NCBI GenBank assembly: GCA_040403315.1 | Contig: JBBAKX010000004.1 | Location: 186,001 to 250,000 of the forward strand | Direction of reading: 5' to 3' | DNA from: CAMCXT01 sp040403315 | GTDB lineage: Bacteria; Bacteroidota; Bacteroidia; M30B66 | DNA: 64,000 bases | Shown: in pieces, positions 53,790-62,198 of the stretch | How the letters are laid out: each line of letters starts with the position of its first letter | Position numbering within the stretch: position 1 is the first letter of the stretch | Translations under genes and position numbers: made by a program | The notes under the pieces: model-generated | Databases searched by the model: none | Told to the model about the DNA's origin: nothing | Seen by the model: the letters and a program-made list of their open reading frames with translations, nothing else

Positions 53790-55496
53790 CTACTGTTTAA
53801 CCAGCAAAAAGGAGCTCCTTTCAAATCGATCCTCCCAAGAGAAATAGTACAATCCCGGGATCCAACTGTTAGTCTCCACACTCAAAATTCCAGTTGAAAT
53901 TGCTTCTCTGAAGATCAACTTTCCTTCGCTGTTGTATACACTCAAATTTCCTGACTTGGCATTGAAGTGTACTCGGTCTGTACAAGGATTTGGACCCAAC
54001 AATAATAGTCCGTCGGGAATCGTCTCAAATCCAATTGAATTAGCGTCCAAAGGCGCTGAAGTTGCCTGACAACCATTGTTGTAAGAAACTGAAACTGTCC
54101 AAATTCCAGTTTGTGCAAGAATGGTTGATGAAGTTAAGCCTGGAACAACGTTTCCATTGAGCGACCATGTGTAAGTATCCGCAATGGTGCTGCATACAAT
54201 ACTACTTCCTAGAAGGGATATTTCAGGGATTGAATTGGAAATCAATGCTACAGAAATTTCATTGGTGGTTTGGCTCAATGCCGGACAAAATTCATTCGCC
54301 ACAGTTGCAGAATAAAGACCCGCCTGACTAACAAAAACCGAAGATCCTTGTAGTGAAGTCTGTACTTCTCCGTTCAACAACCAAGTAACCTGGTTGCCTT
54401 GGAAATCAATACTCAATTCGATAGAATCGCCTTCACACAATGCATTTGGACTTCCATTAGCAAGCATTGTTACTGGTGCAAAAAAGTAAATAAGCGGCGT
54501 AACTTCAGGTGAAACTTCTGTGCATCCGTTTAGAGTAACAGCTACCGCAATTGGGCTTCCTGCCTGAAAACTTGATGCTAAAAAGGTATTTTCGATTGCC
54601 CCCGAAACAGCTTCTCCTCCAACAAACCATTGGTACGCATCGCCAGTTATTGTGGAAAGTGTTGTTTCACCATTCGGGCAAATGAGAAGTTCGCCAGCAA
54701 TCAGTGGATCATGGTCGCAAACCACGGGGAAACCGGCGAAATTGTAAGGCTCGGAAATCCTAGTGCATCCTGCAGAATATTGCGCAGTTACCGTGTATTG
54801 ACCTGCTCCAAAAGGCAAAATAGATGCATTGGTTGCATTTGAAATTGGCGCTCCACTTTCGAACCACTGGAACGTATTTGCAGTGGCAGTGGTATACAAA
54901 GTTCCCGCATTGAGATCTTCGAAAATTTGTGGTACCGGTGCGTTTGTAAAAGCGAGAATTACATCAGTTGAAAATTGCGTATTGGTTGGACAAGCAGCAA
55001 TTGCACCCGTTGCAGAATAACTTCCTCCTTGAACGATATTGATGCTCGTGGTATTTTGACCTGCAATAGGATTTCCATTTCTAAACCAAGTAATGTTATC
55101 GGTTTGACCAGAATTTACAGTCAAGTTAACGGTGTCGCCCAAACATGCAGTTCCTGAAATAGCACCTTCGATAGTGATGGTCATCACAGGCAGTGGAATA
55201 CCCGTTACCGCAGCAGGCGTGGAAGATTCAGAGCAACCAGCGATTGTTTGCACAACCAAAATGCTCGCATTCATATCGGTCGGATTGCTCACAACCAAAT
55301 AAGGCAAATTGTTATTGTTTACCGGTGCGCCATTTTTGAACCACTGATAACTATCGGCCGTTTCGGTAAAAAAGGTATCTGATTTAAAAGGACACAGGCT
55401 TAGAGCTGATGGTGAAATTGTGGCAGTGAATGCGCATTGCGCTCCAATAAAATTGGATATGAAGAACAAAATGCCAAAAATGAAAATACGTTTCAT
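53790..55496 (-). CDS. Secreted Ig-like repeat protein with T9SS type A sorting domain
   Basis: 568 residues from the ATG at 55496, where the signal peptide MKRIFIFGILFFISNFIGAQ begins; a longer frame start at 55523 is unlikely. The body consists of repeated ~80-residue Ig-like units with the tyrosine/tryptophan core (SYQWFKNGAPV, TFQWFESGAPI, AYQWFVGGEAV) and paired Cys. It ends with a type A sorting sequence (LLGPNPCTDRVHF, LSVYNSEGKLIF, WIPGLYYFSW). It is a T9SS cargo with probable adhesive or structural role. No hydrolase motif is visible. Confidence 0.87.
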   Translation of the reverse strand: MKRIFIFGILFFISNFIGAQCAFTATISPSALSLCPFKSDTFFTETADSYQWFKNGAPVNNNNLPYLVVSNPTDMNASILVVQTIAGCSESSTPAAVTGIPLPVMTITIEGAISGTACLGDTVNLTVNSGQTDNITWFRNGNPIAGQNTTSINIVQGGSYSATGAIAACPTNTQFSTDVILAFTNAPVPQIFEDLNAGTLYTTATANTFQWFESGAPISNATNASILPFGAGQYTVTAQYSAGCTRISEPYNFAGFPVVCDHDPLIAGELLICPNGETTLSTITGDAYQWFVGGEAVSGAIENTFLASSFQAGSPIAVAVTLNGCTEVSPEVTPLIYFFAPVTMLANGSPNALCEGDSIELSIDFQGNQVTWLLNGEVQTSLQGSSVFVSQAGLYSATVANEFCPALSQTTNEISVALISNSIPEISLLGSSIVCSTIADTYTWSLNGNVVPGLTSSTILAQTGIWTVSVSYNNGCQATSAPLDANSIGFETIPDGLLLLGPNPCTDRVHFNAKSGNLSVYNSEGKLIFREAISTGILSVETNSWIPGLYYFSWEDRFERSSFLLVKQ

Positions 55497-55561
55497 GACC
55501 AAGATTACCTTTTTTAATTTCAACAGGTAAAGGTATGATTAGTTCTTTCCTTCGAACCGAT

Positions 55562-56323
55562 CTAGGGCTGTCGCTGACGGATTATTTCATAGGTAATAAC
55601 ACCTGCTGCCACTGAAACGTTTAGAGAACCAGTACTTCCAAACATCGGAATTCGAATCAACTCGTCACATTTTTTCAAATATTCCGGACTGATCCCTGTT
55701 TCTTCTGAGCCCATTATCAAACAAAGTGGGCCTGCTAGATCAGTATCGTACATCATTTTTTCAGATTTTTCGGACGCTCCTGCTATACGAATACCTGAAT
55801 CTTTAAGCATCTGAAGTGTATCTTTCAAGTTCATGGAACGACATACTGGAATGTTCATCAGCGCTCCTGCGGAAGTTTTTAGCGCATCTGCACCTATTCG
55901 AGCGCTTCCACGGGCTGGAACAATTATCGCATCTACGCCAGCACATTCTGCGGTTCTGCAAATAGCTCCAAAATTCCGAACATCAGTTACTCTATCAAGT
56001 ACCATAAACAATGGATCTTTCCCTGATTCATACACACGTTGAAGAACTTCTTCAAGCGGCATAAAGCTCACTGGAGAAATATAAGCAACCACACCTTGGT
56101 GATTAAACCGGGTAAATTGCATGAGTTTTTCCTTCGGCACTGGAATGATAGGCACATCCAATTCAGCCAAATGCTTTTTTATTTCCGAAATCAACGGACC
56201 AGAAGTGCCATTTTGCAATAAAACACGATCGATTTCTTTTCCAGCTCTAATTGCTTCCAACAGAGGATGCACGCCGAATAGCAAACCTTCTTCCTTTACA
56301 TTGATTTTATGTTGATGTCTCAT
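55562..56323 (-). CDS. rlmB: 23S rRNA (guanosine-2'-O)-methyltransferase RlmB-like (TrmH/SPOUT)
   Basis: 253 residues. The N-terminal substrate-binding part has LLFGVHPLLEAIRAGKEID, and the SPOUT domain has VLDRVTDVRNFGAICRTAEC, IVPARGSARIGADALKTSAG, LIMGSEETGISP and the knot motif IPMFGSTGSLNVSVAAGVI. These are the three conserved SPOUT motifs of TrmH/RlmB. It methylates a guanosine ribose in 23S rRNA (G2251 in E. coli). The start overlaps the stop of rmuC by 4 nt. Confidence 0.93.
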   Translation of the reverse strand: MRHQHKINVKEEGLLFGVHPLLEAIRAGKEIDRVLLQNGTSGPLISEIKKHLAELDVPIIPVPKEKLMQFTRFNHQGVVAYISPVSFMPLEEVLQRVYESGKDPLFMVLDRVTDVRNFGAICRTAECAGVDAIIVPARGSARIGADALKTSAGALMNIPVCRSMNLKDTLQMLKDSGIRIAGASEKSEKMMYDTDLAGPLCLIMGSEETGISPEYLKKCDELIRIPMFGSTGSLNVSVAAGVITYEIIRQRQP

Positions 56324-57645
56324 TCTTCTTCGGTAGCCGCAGAAAGTAGCGGATTAATATTCTTGCCTGAGTTTAGTCCAAGTTTTTTAAGATCTGCAGC
56401 ACGTTTAACCAAATTGCCCGTTCCAGTGCTGAGTTTTTTCATCGCCTCTTCGTAAGTCTTTTTGCTGGTATCCATTTGGGCTCCCAGTTTGAGTAAATCG
56501 TCGGCAAAGGCTACAAATTTATCGTACATGTCGCCGCCTTTCTTTGCAATTTCTAGAGCATTGCGATTTTGATTTTCTTGCCGCCAAATACTTGCAATAG
56601 TGCGCAAAGTGGCTAATAAAGTGGTTGGGCTCACGATTACAATGTTCTTATCGAACGCCTCTTGGAAAATCGCTGGATCAGCTTGCACCGCAGTAGCAAA
56701 TGCTGGTTCTATTGGGATAAACAACAATACAAAATCAAGGCTGTTTAGCCCGTGCAACTTTTGATAATTCTTGCTCGATAAGCCTTTCAAGTGATTTCTA
56801 ACCGACATTAAATGCTCCTTTCTAGCCACTTCGATTTCTGCATCCGTTTCTGCCGAAGAGTAACGTTCATAAGCATTCAACGATACTTTCGAGTCGATAA
56901 CAATGGCTTTTTCATCTGGCAGATTGACCACAACGTCTGGCTGCAGACGATTACCGTCTTCATCAGTTAAACTTACTTGCACAAAATATTCGCGGTCTTT
57001 CATCAAACCCGATTTTTCGAGCACCGATTCCAGAATAAATTCTCCCCAATTGCCTTGGGTTTTGTTTTCACCTTTCAATGCCCGCGTTAAGTTGATGGCA
57101 TCTCGACTCATTTGAACATTCAAATCTTTTAAAGATAGCAATTGCTGCTTAAGCGCTTCATTGTTGAGCAATCCTTCCTTGTGTGTACTATCAACTTTCT
57201 GCTCAAATTCTGAAATTTTTTCGCGAAGAGGCTTTAGAATTTGATCAATACTTTCCTTATTCGAATCAGTAAACTTCTTGCTTTTCTCATCGAGGAGCTT
57301 TTCTGCTATTTCTCTGAATTCCAGATTAAAACGCTCTCTAACAGATTCCAATTCTTGCTTTTGACTTTCTAGTCTTTCTTGAAGTGCTTGAAACGATGCT
57401 TTCCAATGTGAAGCATCTTTGTTGAGGGTAGTCGTTTCTTCGCGCAGTTTTAACGATTCATCGCGTAAACGATTAATTTCATCGAGCCTAAGTTGCAAAC
57501 TTTGTTGCAAAGCTGCTTGATCAGCCCTTAACTGATTAGCTTCTGCTTCGAATGGGTTCGACACTTGTTGTTGCTTCAGTTTGAGCAGCAGCCAAGAAAC
57601 GGCTGCACCAATCAAAACACCTACGATTAATGCTAAATAGTCCAC
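56320..57645 (-). CDS. rmuC: DNA recombination protein RmuC-like
   Basis: 441 residues starting with GTG at 57645. One N-terminal membrane helix (DYLALIVGVLIGAAVSWLLL) is followed by a long coiled coil (~residues 30-150) and the RmuC domain (GNWGEFILESVLEKSGL, VVVNLPDEKAIVIDSKVSL, SSKNYQKLHGLNSLDFVLLF). RmuC limits inversions at short inverted repeats and is nuclease-like. It overlaps rlmB by 4 nt in a two-gene operon. Confidence 0.94.
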   Translation of the reverse strand: MDYLALIVGVLIGAAVSWLLLKLKQQQVSNPFEAEANQLRADQAALQQSLQLRLDEINRLRDESLKLREETTTLNKDASHWKASFQALQERLESQKQELESVRERFNLEFREIAEKLLDEKSKKFTDSNKESIDQILKPLREKISEFEQKVDSTHKEGLLNNEALKQQLLSLKDLNVQMSRDAINLTRALKGENKTQGNWGEFILESVLEKSGLMKDREYFVQVSLTDEDGNRLQPDVVVNLPDEKAIVIDSKVSLNAYERYSSAETDAEIEVARKEHLMSVRNHLKGLSSKNYQKLHGLNSLDFVLLFIPIEPAFATAVQADPAIFQEAFDKNIVIVSPTTLLATLRTIASIWRQENQNRNALEIAKKGGDMYDKFVAFADDLLKLGAQMDTSKKTYEEAMKKLSTGTGNLVKRAADLKKLGLNSGKNINPLLSAATEEE

Positions 57646-57701
57646 GCTAAAACTTTGGAATTTCAGTCGTGCAAATTACACCATTTTTATCCTTTCGGGG
57701 A

Positions 57702-59420
57702 CTAAAACAAACTCGTAATTCCAAAATGCACCTTTGCATTTCTAAACCCAACAGGATTTCCAAACTGACTTCCTAAGGCATAGCTGATAGTAAATATTCC
57801 AGCTTTAGTTTGGAAACTGGTTCCAGCACCAAAGCCATAAGGCCAATCTCGCACGTTGCGATTCACTGCTACATTTTCATACCAAGCAGCATTTCCAAAG
57901 AGAAACAAGAAAGAATTTTCCTCCAACAAGTATCTGTATTCTGCATTAACAATTGCATAACTGGATGCAAAAATCGATTCCTCGTCGAATCCGCGCAGCA
58001 GGTTGTTTCCACCGATTCTACTCAATTCATTTTCAAACAAATTTTGCCCACTTAAAAAGGCGCCATTCAACCCTAAATTGATGGTCGATTGTCTGAATAA
58101 CGGAATAAATCCATCAAAATCTAAAAAGCCATTGTATTGAATCGACCTCAACACAATGTTGTTGTATAAGTCCTGATCCAACCCAGCATTCTTATCGATG
58201 TTTCGGAAGCCAACGCCTGACCTAGCGAGCAAACGAATTCCCTTCCGGGGATTTAAACGGTAATCGAGCCGCGTGAGGCTGAGCTCCAAGCCATATAAAT
58301 TCGACCGCACATCAGCATAATCGGGAAGCTCAAGTAAATTCTGAAGCCCTTTTGTGGAGAGCAAACTGGAGCTTTTATTGTCTAAAAATGCTTTCAAGTA
58401 ATCGGTGCCTTTCATCAAATACTGCACACCAATATTTCGTTGCACATTTAAGAAAGTCGTATCACGTTTATAGAGATTAAAAATCCCATCCACACCCAAA
58501 GGCAGATTGAACAAAAACGGCCAAGCGACGCGCACATTGAGACTTTGTGTAGAAACTTGCAGGCGCCGCCATTCTGCATCGATCGACTCTCCCCTACCCA
58601 AACTATTTTTTAATTTCAGGTTGGCTTCTCCGGTAAGCAATAGCTTTCCCGACTCCTCATTGTTCGGAAGAAAACCAACCATGCCGTTAAAATTCGATGC
58701 TTTACGATCGTTGAGATACAGTCTAACCAATGCAGATTCTTCTAACAAAAAAATATCCGCAGGTTGGTAGGAAGTTACAAATGGAAGCTCCTTCAAACGG
58801 TTTTCCATTTGCCTAACTGCCGCTTCGTTGTAAACATCATTGGGCTTGATTCCGATGTAGTTATACAGGTATTTTTTCGAAATTTTGGCCGATCCCTTCC
58901 AAGTTACACTATCAATTTTAAAGAAATTGCCTTTCTCAACATGCAAAACCGCCTTAGTTTTATTATTAACTTGATCTAAGCTATCCAGTTTTACACGTGC
59001 AAAAGGATAGCCGTGGTTTTCATAGTAGCTAAGTGTTTTGTTTAAAATTGCTGCAACCTTTCTAAAGTTCAAAGGGCGATTCACAAAACTTTTCTCTCTG
59101 AATCCTGCTGAGGTTAACGCGATTTCGTCCACATTGGCATTACGAATTTCCATCCATTGGTATTGTTCGCCCTTTTCAACCAATAAAGTCAGGGTGTCTT
59201 TTGAAATTCGAAAACTATCGGAAGTGGCAGTTAAATATCCGTCTTCATGCAAGCTGCTGAAATAGGCTTTTATTTGCTCCTGTCGGAGGATTGTTGAATT
59301 GCTGGTTTGGTACTTTAACGTTTTCTGTGTAGCACCATCAATCAACTTTAACACGAATGATTGCGCCTCAATTGAGGTTGATGCACAGAGAAACAAAAAA
59401 ATACACAAGCAGCGTTTCAT
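57702..59420 (-). CDS. Omp85-family outer membrane protein (BamA/TamA-like)
   Basis: 572 residues from the ATG at 59420. A signal peptide (CLCIFLFLCASTSIEAQ) is followed by POTRA-like domains (FFKIDSVTWKGSAKISKKYL and RQMENRLKELPFV). A C-terminal 16-strand-type barrel region follows, with alternating hydrophobic strands and GGNNLLRGFDEESIFAS, the RGF motif of Omp85 proteins. Shorter than BamA (~800), it is more like TamA or a single-partner transporter that inserts or moves proteins through the outer membrane. Its start overlaps the stop of ung by 4 nt, so they are co-transcribed. Confidence 0.85.
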   Translation of the reverse strand: MKRCLCIFLFLCASTSIEAQSFVLKLIDGATQKTLKYQTSNSTILRQEQIKAYFSSLHEDGYLTATSDSFRISKDTLTLLVEKGEQYQWMEIRNANVDEIALTSAGFREKSFVNRPLNFRKVAAILNKTLSYYENHGYPFARVKLDSLDQVNNKTKAVLHVEKGNFFKIDSVTWKGSAKISKKYLYNYIGIKPNDVYNEAAVRQMENRLKELPFVTSYQPADIFLLEESALVRLYLNDRKASNFNGMVGFLPNNEESGKLLLTGEANLKLKNSLGRGESIDAEWRRLQVSTQSLNVRVAWPFLFNLPLGVDGIFNLYKRDTTFLNVQRNIGVQYLMKGTDYLKAFLDNKSSSLLSTKGLQNLLELPDYADVRSNLYGLELSLTRLDYRLNPRKGIRLLARSGVGFRNIDKNAGLDQDLYNNIVLRSIQYNGFLDFDGFIPLFRQSTINLGLNGAFLSGQNLFENELSRIGGNNLLRGFDEESIFASSYAIVNAEYRYLLEENSFLFLFGNAAWYENVAVNRNVRDWPYGFGAGTSFQTKAGIFTISYALGSQFGNPVGFRNAKVHFGITSLF

Positions 59421-60106
59421 CCTTCCAATATCCAATGAATCGGGGTTTTACTTTGATCGATAAGGATCTTGTTTGCCTGACTAAAATGCCTGCATCCAAA
59501 GAAACCATTGTAAGCCGACAGCGGCGATGGATGTGCGGCCTTCAAAACGAAATGTTTAGAAGTATCGATAAGCTTTTCCTTAAGCTGAGCTGGTCTTCCC
59601 CAAAGCAGAAATACCAACCCTTTTTTCCTTTCCGAAAGTAAACGGATGACTTGATCGGTAAATTGTTCCCAGCCCTTCCCTTGATGTGAGGCCGGAGATG
59701 CAGCCCGAACAGTTAACGTAGTATTTAGAAGCAATAAACCCTGCTTTGCCCAAGAGGTAAGATCACCATTTTTACCCATTGTACAGGAAAGATCAGTTTG
59801 AAGCTCCTTGAAAATATTCGCCAATGAAGGCGGCAATTTTGTTCCAGGTGCAACAGAAAAGCACAAACCATTGGCCTGTCCAGGTCCGTGATATGGATCC
59901 TGACCAACAATAACCAATTTAACTTCATCGAATGGCGTGTGATTGAACGCTGAAAAAATCTGATTGCCAGGTGGATATATTACTTGCGTTTGCCTTTCGT
60001 CGACCAAAAACTGCTTTAAGTCAGTAAAATAGGATGAAGCGAATTCAACTGCTAAGGCTTCCTTCCAAGAAGGCTCAATTTTAACATCATTAACGGCCTG
60101 GTTCAT
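59417..60106 (-). CDS. ung: Uracil-DNA glycosylase (family 1)
   Basis: 229 residues. Removes uracil from DNA in base-excision repair. The water-activating Asp70 is in VIVGQDPYHGPGQANGLCF, and the Leu-loop with catalytic His192 is in AAHPSPLSAYNGFFGC. The middle contains LLLNTTLTVRAASPASHQGKG and FLLWGRPAQ, typical of family 1. Its stop overlaps the Omp85 gene start (ATGA). Confidence 0.97.
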   Translation of the reverse strand: MNQAVNDVKIEPSWKEALAVEFASSYFTDLKQFLVDERQTQVIYPPGNQIFSAFNHTPFDEVKLVIVGQDPYHGPGQANGLCFSVAPGTKLPPSLANIFKELQTDLSCTMGKNGDLTSWAKQGLLLLNTTLTVRAASPASHQGKGWEQFTDQVIRLLSERKKGLVFLLWGRPAQLKEKLIDTSKHFVLKAAHPSPLSAYNGFFGCRHFSQANKILIDQSKTPIHWILEG

Positions 60107-60315
60107 TTGGCGAATTTAGGAATTCATCCATCAAGATTGATTTTGAAACGATGTCAATTCTCTGTCATTTCAATAAACTAAAACAGAATCTGGATCCTTC
60201 AATACTGAATCAACTCAAGTTGCGTTTGGAGACTCATAAAAGTAACCTTAAATAAACCTGCTCGTATTTTCAGGATCACTATGCAAAAAACACTACTTCA
60301 TTAAATCAAATTTCT

Positions 60316-60432
60316 ATGAAAATGATTGCATCTGCCTTGTTGGCTATCTGCTTATTGGCCTCTTGTAAATCGCACATCGACTGCCCGGCATATTCTAAAA
60401 ATGCAGTTAATAAAAAAGAACATAAGGGCTAA
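60316..60432 (+). CDS. Micro-lipoprotein A (38 aa), unknown function
   Basis: A 38-residue frame: MKMIASALLAICLLASC, then KSHIDCPAYSKNAV and a basic tail. It has a lipoprotein signal with lipobox LASC, giving a mature peptide of only 22 residues. It shares the lipobox and the motif C-x5-6-CPAY with the gene 37 nt downstream (60470). It is too short for usual gene finders, but the paired occurrence with a near-identical plan makes it credible. The start is the first ATG of the frame. No homologue could be named. Upstream (60107-60315) no gene was found. Confidence 0.7.
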   Translation: MKMIASALLAICLLASCKSHIDCPAYSKNAVNKKEHKG

Positions 60433-60443
60433 ATGATTATTCT

Positions 60444-60451
60444 TACATTTG
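60444..60451 (+). promoter_or_regulatory. TACATTTG -7-like box of micro-lipoprotein B
   Basis: Exact TAnnTTTG match, 18 nt before the ATG at 60470. A -33 TTTG at the expected place is absent. It starts 12 nt after the stop of micro-lipoprotein A, so B may have its own promoter. Confidence 0.45.
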
Positions 60452-60469
60452 TAATGAATAAAATTCAAA

Positions 60470-60601
60470 ATGCGTAAAATTGTATCTGCAGCATTGCTGC
60501 TTCTCACATTCAGCCTGTGTGTTTCTTCTTGCAGAGCCAAGAAAGTTGATTGTCCAGCTTATGGCAAGGTTGAACAGCCTACAGTAAGCAAACATTCCTG
60601 A
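60470..60601 (+). CDS. Micro-lipoprotein B (43 aa), paralogue of A
   Basis: A 43-residue frame with a signal (MRKIVSAALLLLTFSLCVSSC, lipobox VSSC) and mature part CRAKKVDCPAYGKVEQ followed by a short tail. The shared segment with gene A is C-x(5)-DCPAY-x-K, so both have a lipid-anchored Cys near the membrane and a second Cys seven residues later. It begins 37 nt after A and ends 5 nt before ytxJ, making an operon with that thiol protein plausible. The mature peptide has 23 residues. A role is unknown; two Cys near a redox gene might suggest a thiol function. Confidence 0.72.
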   Translation: MRKIVSAALLLLTFSLCVSSCRAKKVDCPAYGKVEQPTVSKHS

Positions 60602-60606
60602 CTTAG

Positions 60607-60951
60607 ATGATCTCTTGGAAAGTCCTCGATTCAGTCGAAAAACTTGAGGAAATTATTTCCCTTTCATCTACACCAGAAGTTGATGTTGTTGCTATTTTCA
60701 AACATTCTACGCGCTGCAGTATTTCCAGCATTTCGCTGAAAAGGTTCGAATTGGATTACCAAACCAATCCAAAAGTTCCAATGTACTTTCTCGATTTACT
60801 CCGCTTTCGGCCGGTTTCAAATCTCGTAGCATCAACTTTCGATGTTGAGCACGAATCCCCACAATTGTTATTGATTAAAAATGGAAAATGCATTTCGCAT
60901 GCTTCTCACATGGAGATTCAAGCTGATATGCTTAATGTCCAATCCATTTAA
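60607..60951 (+). CDS. ytxJ: Bacillithiol-system redox protein YtxJ
   Basis: 114 residues with thioredoxin-like fold. The motif VAIFKHSTRCSISS (single active Cys37) is that of YtxJ, a monothiol bacilliredoxin-like protein often found with bacillithiol biosynthesis. It probably reverses S-bacillithiolation in the cytoplasm. No bsh biosynthesis genes are in the window. It starts 5 nt after micro-lipoprotein B, and its last 4 bases overlap the end of the convergent OsmC gene. Confidence 0.88.
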   Translation: MISWKVLDSVEKLEEIISLSSTPEVDVVAIFKHSTRCSISSISLKRFELDYQTNPKVPMYFLDLLRFRPVSNLVASTFDVEHESPQLLLIKNGKCISHASHMEIQADMLNVQSI

Positions 60952-61358
60952 TCGCCGAATTCAAATACAATTTGTTGTTCTAAATCAGGATGTAAGCTCA
61001 TTGCTACAGGACAAGTTTTAGCAGCTCGCTCCAATATTAGTTGCTGTTTAGCATCTAACACCTGCTCAAACCCGTAAAAACGAATTTCGATTGCTCGAAT
61101 TCGGCGAGGATCAGCGCCCATGTGTTTGGTTACATCAGCTTGCAATCCATCGAGTGAAATTTCATGGGTTCGGGCTGCAATCCCCATCAAGGTCATCATA
61201 CAAGCCGACAAAGCTGCACAAACAGAATCGGTCGGACTAATCGCCTCTCCTTTTCCGTGGTTGTCGATCGGAGCATCGGTTATGAACTTCTGACCCGAAG
61301 CGATATGCTGTTGCTCGGTGCGTAAATCGCCGAGATATTTTGAGTAAATCGTTGGCAT
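60948..61358 (-). CDS. OsmC/Ohr-family peroxiredoxin-like protein
   Basis: 136 residues from the ATG at 61358 (the frame extends to 61442, but family homology and length favour the shorter start). OsmC enzymes reduce organic hydroperoxides using two Cys: Cys53 in VCAALSACMMTLMG and Cys116 in ERAAKTCPVAMSLHPDL. The pattern fits the OsmC/YhfA branch. Its 3' end overlaps the stop of ytxJ by 4 nt, tail to tail; both are thiol-redox genes. Confidence 0.9.
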   Translation of the reverse strand: MPTIYSKYLGDLRTEQQHIASGQKFITDAPIDNHGKGEAISPTDSVCAALSACMMTLMGIAARTHEISLDGLQADVTKHMGADPRRIRAIEIRFYGFEQVLDAKQQLILERAAKTCPVAMSLHPDLEQQIVFEFGD

Positions 61359-61389
61359 AATACAAAACTTCCCGTTGGTGAATCTGTTG

Positions 61390-61397
61390 TATCTTTG
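61390..61397 (+). promoter_or_regulatory. TATCTTTG -7-like box
   Basis: Exact TAnnTTTG match on +, 18 nt before the ATG at 61416. It coincides with the in-frame TTG (61395) that would otherwise be a longer start, arguing against that start. Confidence 0.45.
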
Positions 61398-61415
61398 AAG
61401 CGTATCAAACATAAG

Positions 61416-62198
61416 ATGTTTTCCAATTCCCGGTACCGACATTTGTTATTTTCAAGACTCCTGCTTGCCGCATGTTTCTTGGGAAGCATTGATTTGCTTG
61501 CTCAAGACATTCCAAGTGTTGAAGAAAAAGGCATCGTTTACCGAAACGTCAAGTCTTTTGGAGCGTTTATACATTCTAAAGGATCTGGAATTACATACCG
61601 AAGAGGTAAAATGGAAACTGGATTTCGTTCTGCAATGTTCGATTTCAGTTTGCTTACCATGCGCCACCCAAAAGAAATCAGATCGGTAAATCCGTTTTCC
61701 GATAATGCGGGTGGCTATGTATATGGTAAATTAAACAGCCTATTGATTTTACGCACCGGTTATGGTAAACACTTTATCATCCATCCTCAAGGAGATCGAG
61801 GAGGCATAGAAACTGGCTTAAGTTTGTTTGGTGGTTTTTCCTGGGGATTGATGAAACCTGTTTATTTGACTGTATTTTATTTCGACGATCAATTCGGAGT
61901 GCGGGAAAAAACAGAACGATACGATCCGGAAAAACATTTCCCCGACAACATTTCGGGCAGAGCACCATTTACCAAAGGCATTTCTGAAAGTTCGCTAACC
62001 GCTGGACTTTACGGAACAATGTCAATGAATTTCGAGTTTGGTAAACAACAAAAAAATCTTCGCATGATTGAAACTGGAATTGCTGCTGATGCATTCGCAA
62101 GACCGGTTCCGATGATGGCATTTAGTTCAAAGAATCAGATCTTTGTAACATTATTCATCCGTATAATGTACGGACAACTGTGGAACCGAAATGATTGA
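61416..62198 (+). CDS. Putative outer membrane/beta-barrel protein, unknown function
   Basis: 260 residues from the ATG at 61416. A signal-type helix (LLFSRLLLAACFLGSIDLLAQ) is followed by alternating-residue strands with aromatic edges (GAFIHSKGSGITYRR, FGGFSWGLMKPVYLTVFYF, LYGTMSMNFEFGKQ). A short periplasmic loop contains DPEKHFPDNISGRAPF. The pattern suggests a small beta-barrel. I do not recognise a named family. It overlaps lipA by 8 nt and is probably co-transcribed with it. Confidence 0.75.
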   Translation: MFSNSRYRHLLFSRLLLAACFLGSIDLLAQDIPSVEEKGIVYRNVKSFGAFIHSKGSGITYRRGKMETGFRSAMFDFSLLTMRHPKEIRSVNPFSDNAGGYVYGKLNSLLILRTGYGKHFIIHPQGDRGGIETGLSLFGGFSWGLMKPVYLTVFYFDDQFGVREKTERYDPEKHFPDNISGRAPFTKGISESSLTAGLYGTMSMNFEFGKQQKNLRMIETGIAADAFARPVPMMAFSSKNQIFVTLFIRIMYGQLWNRND

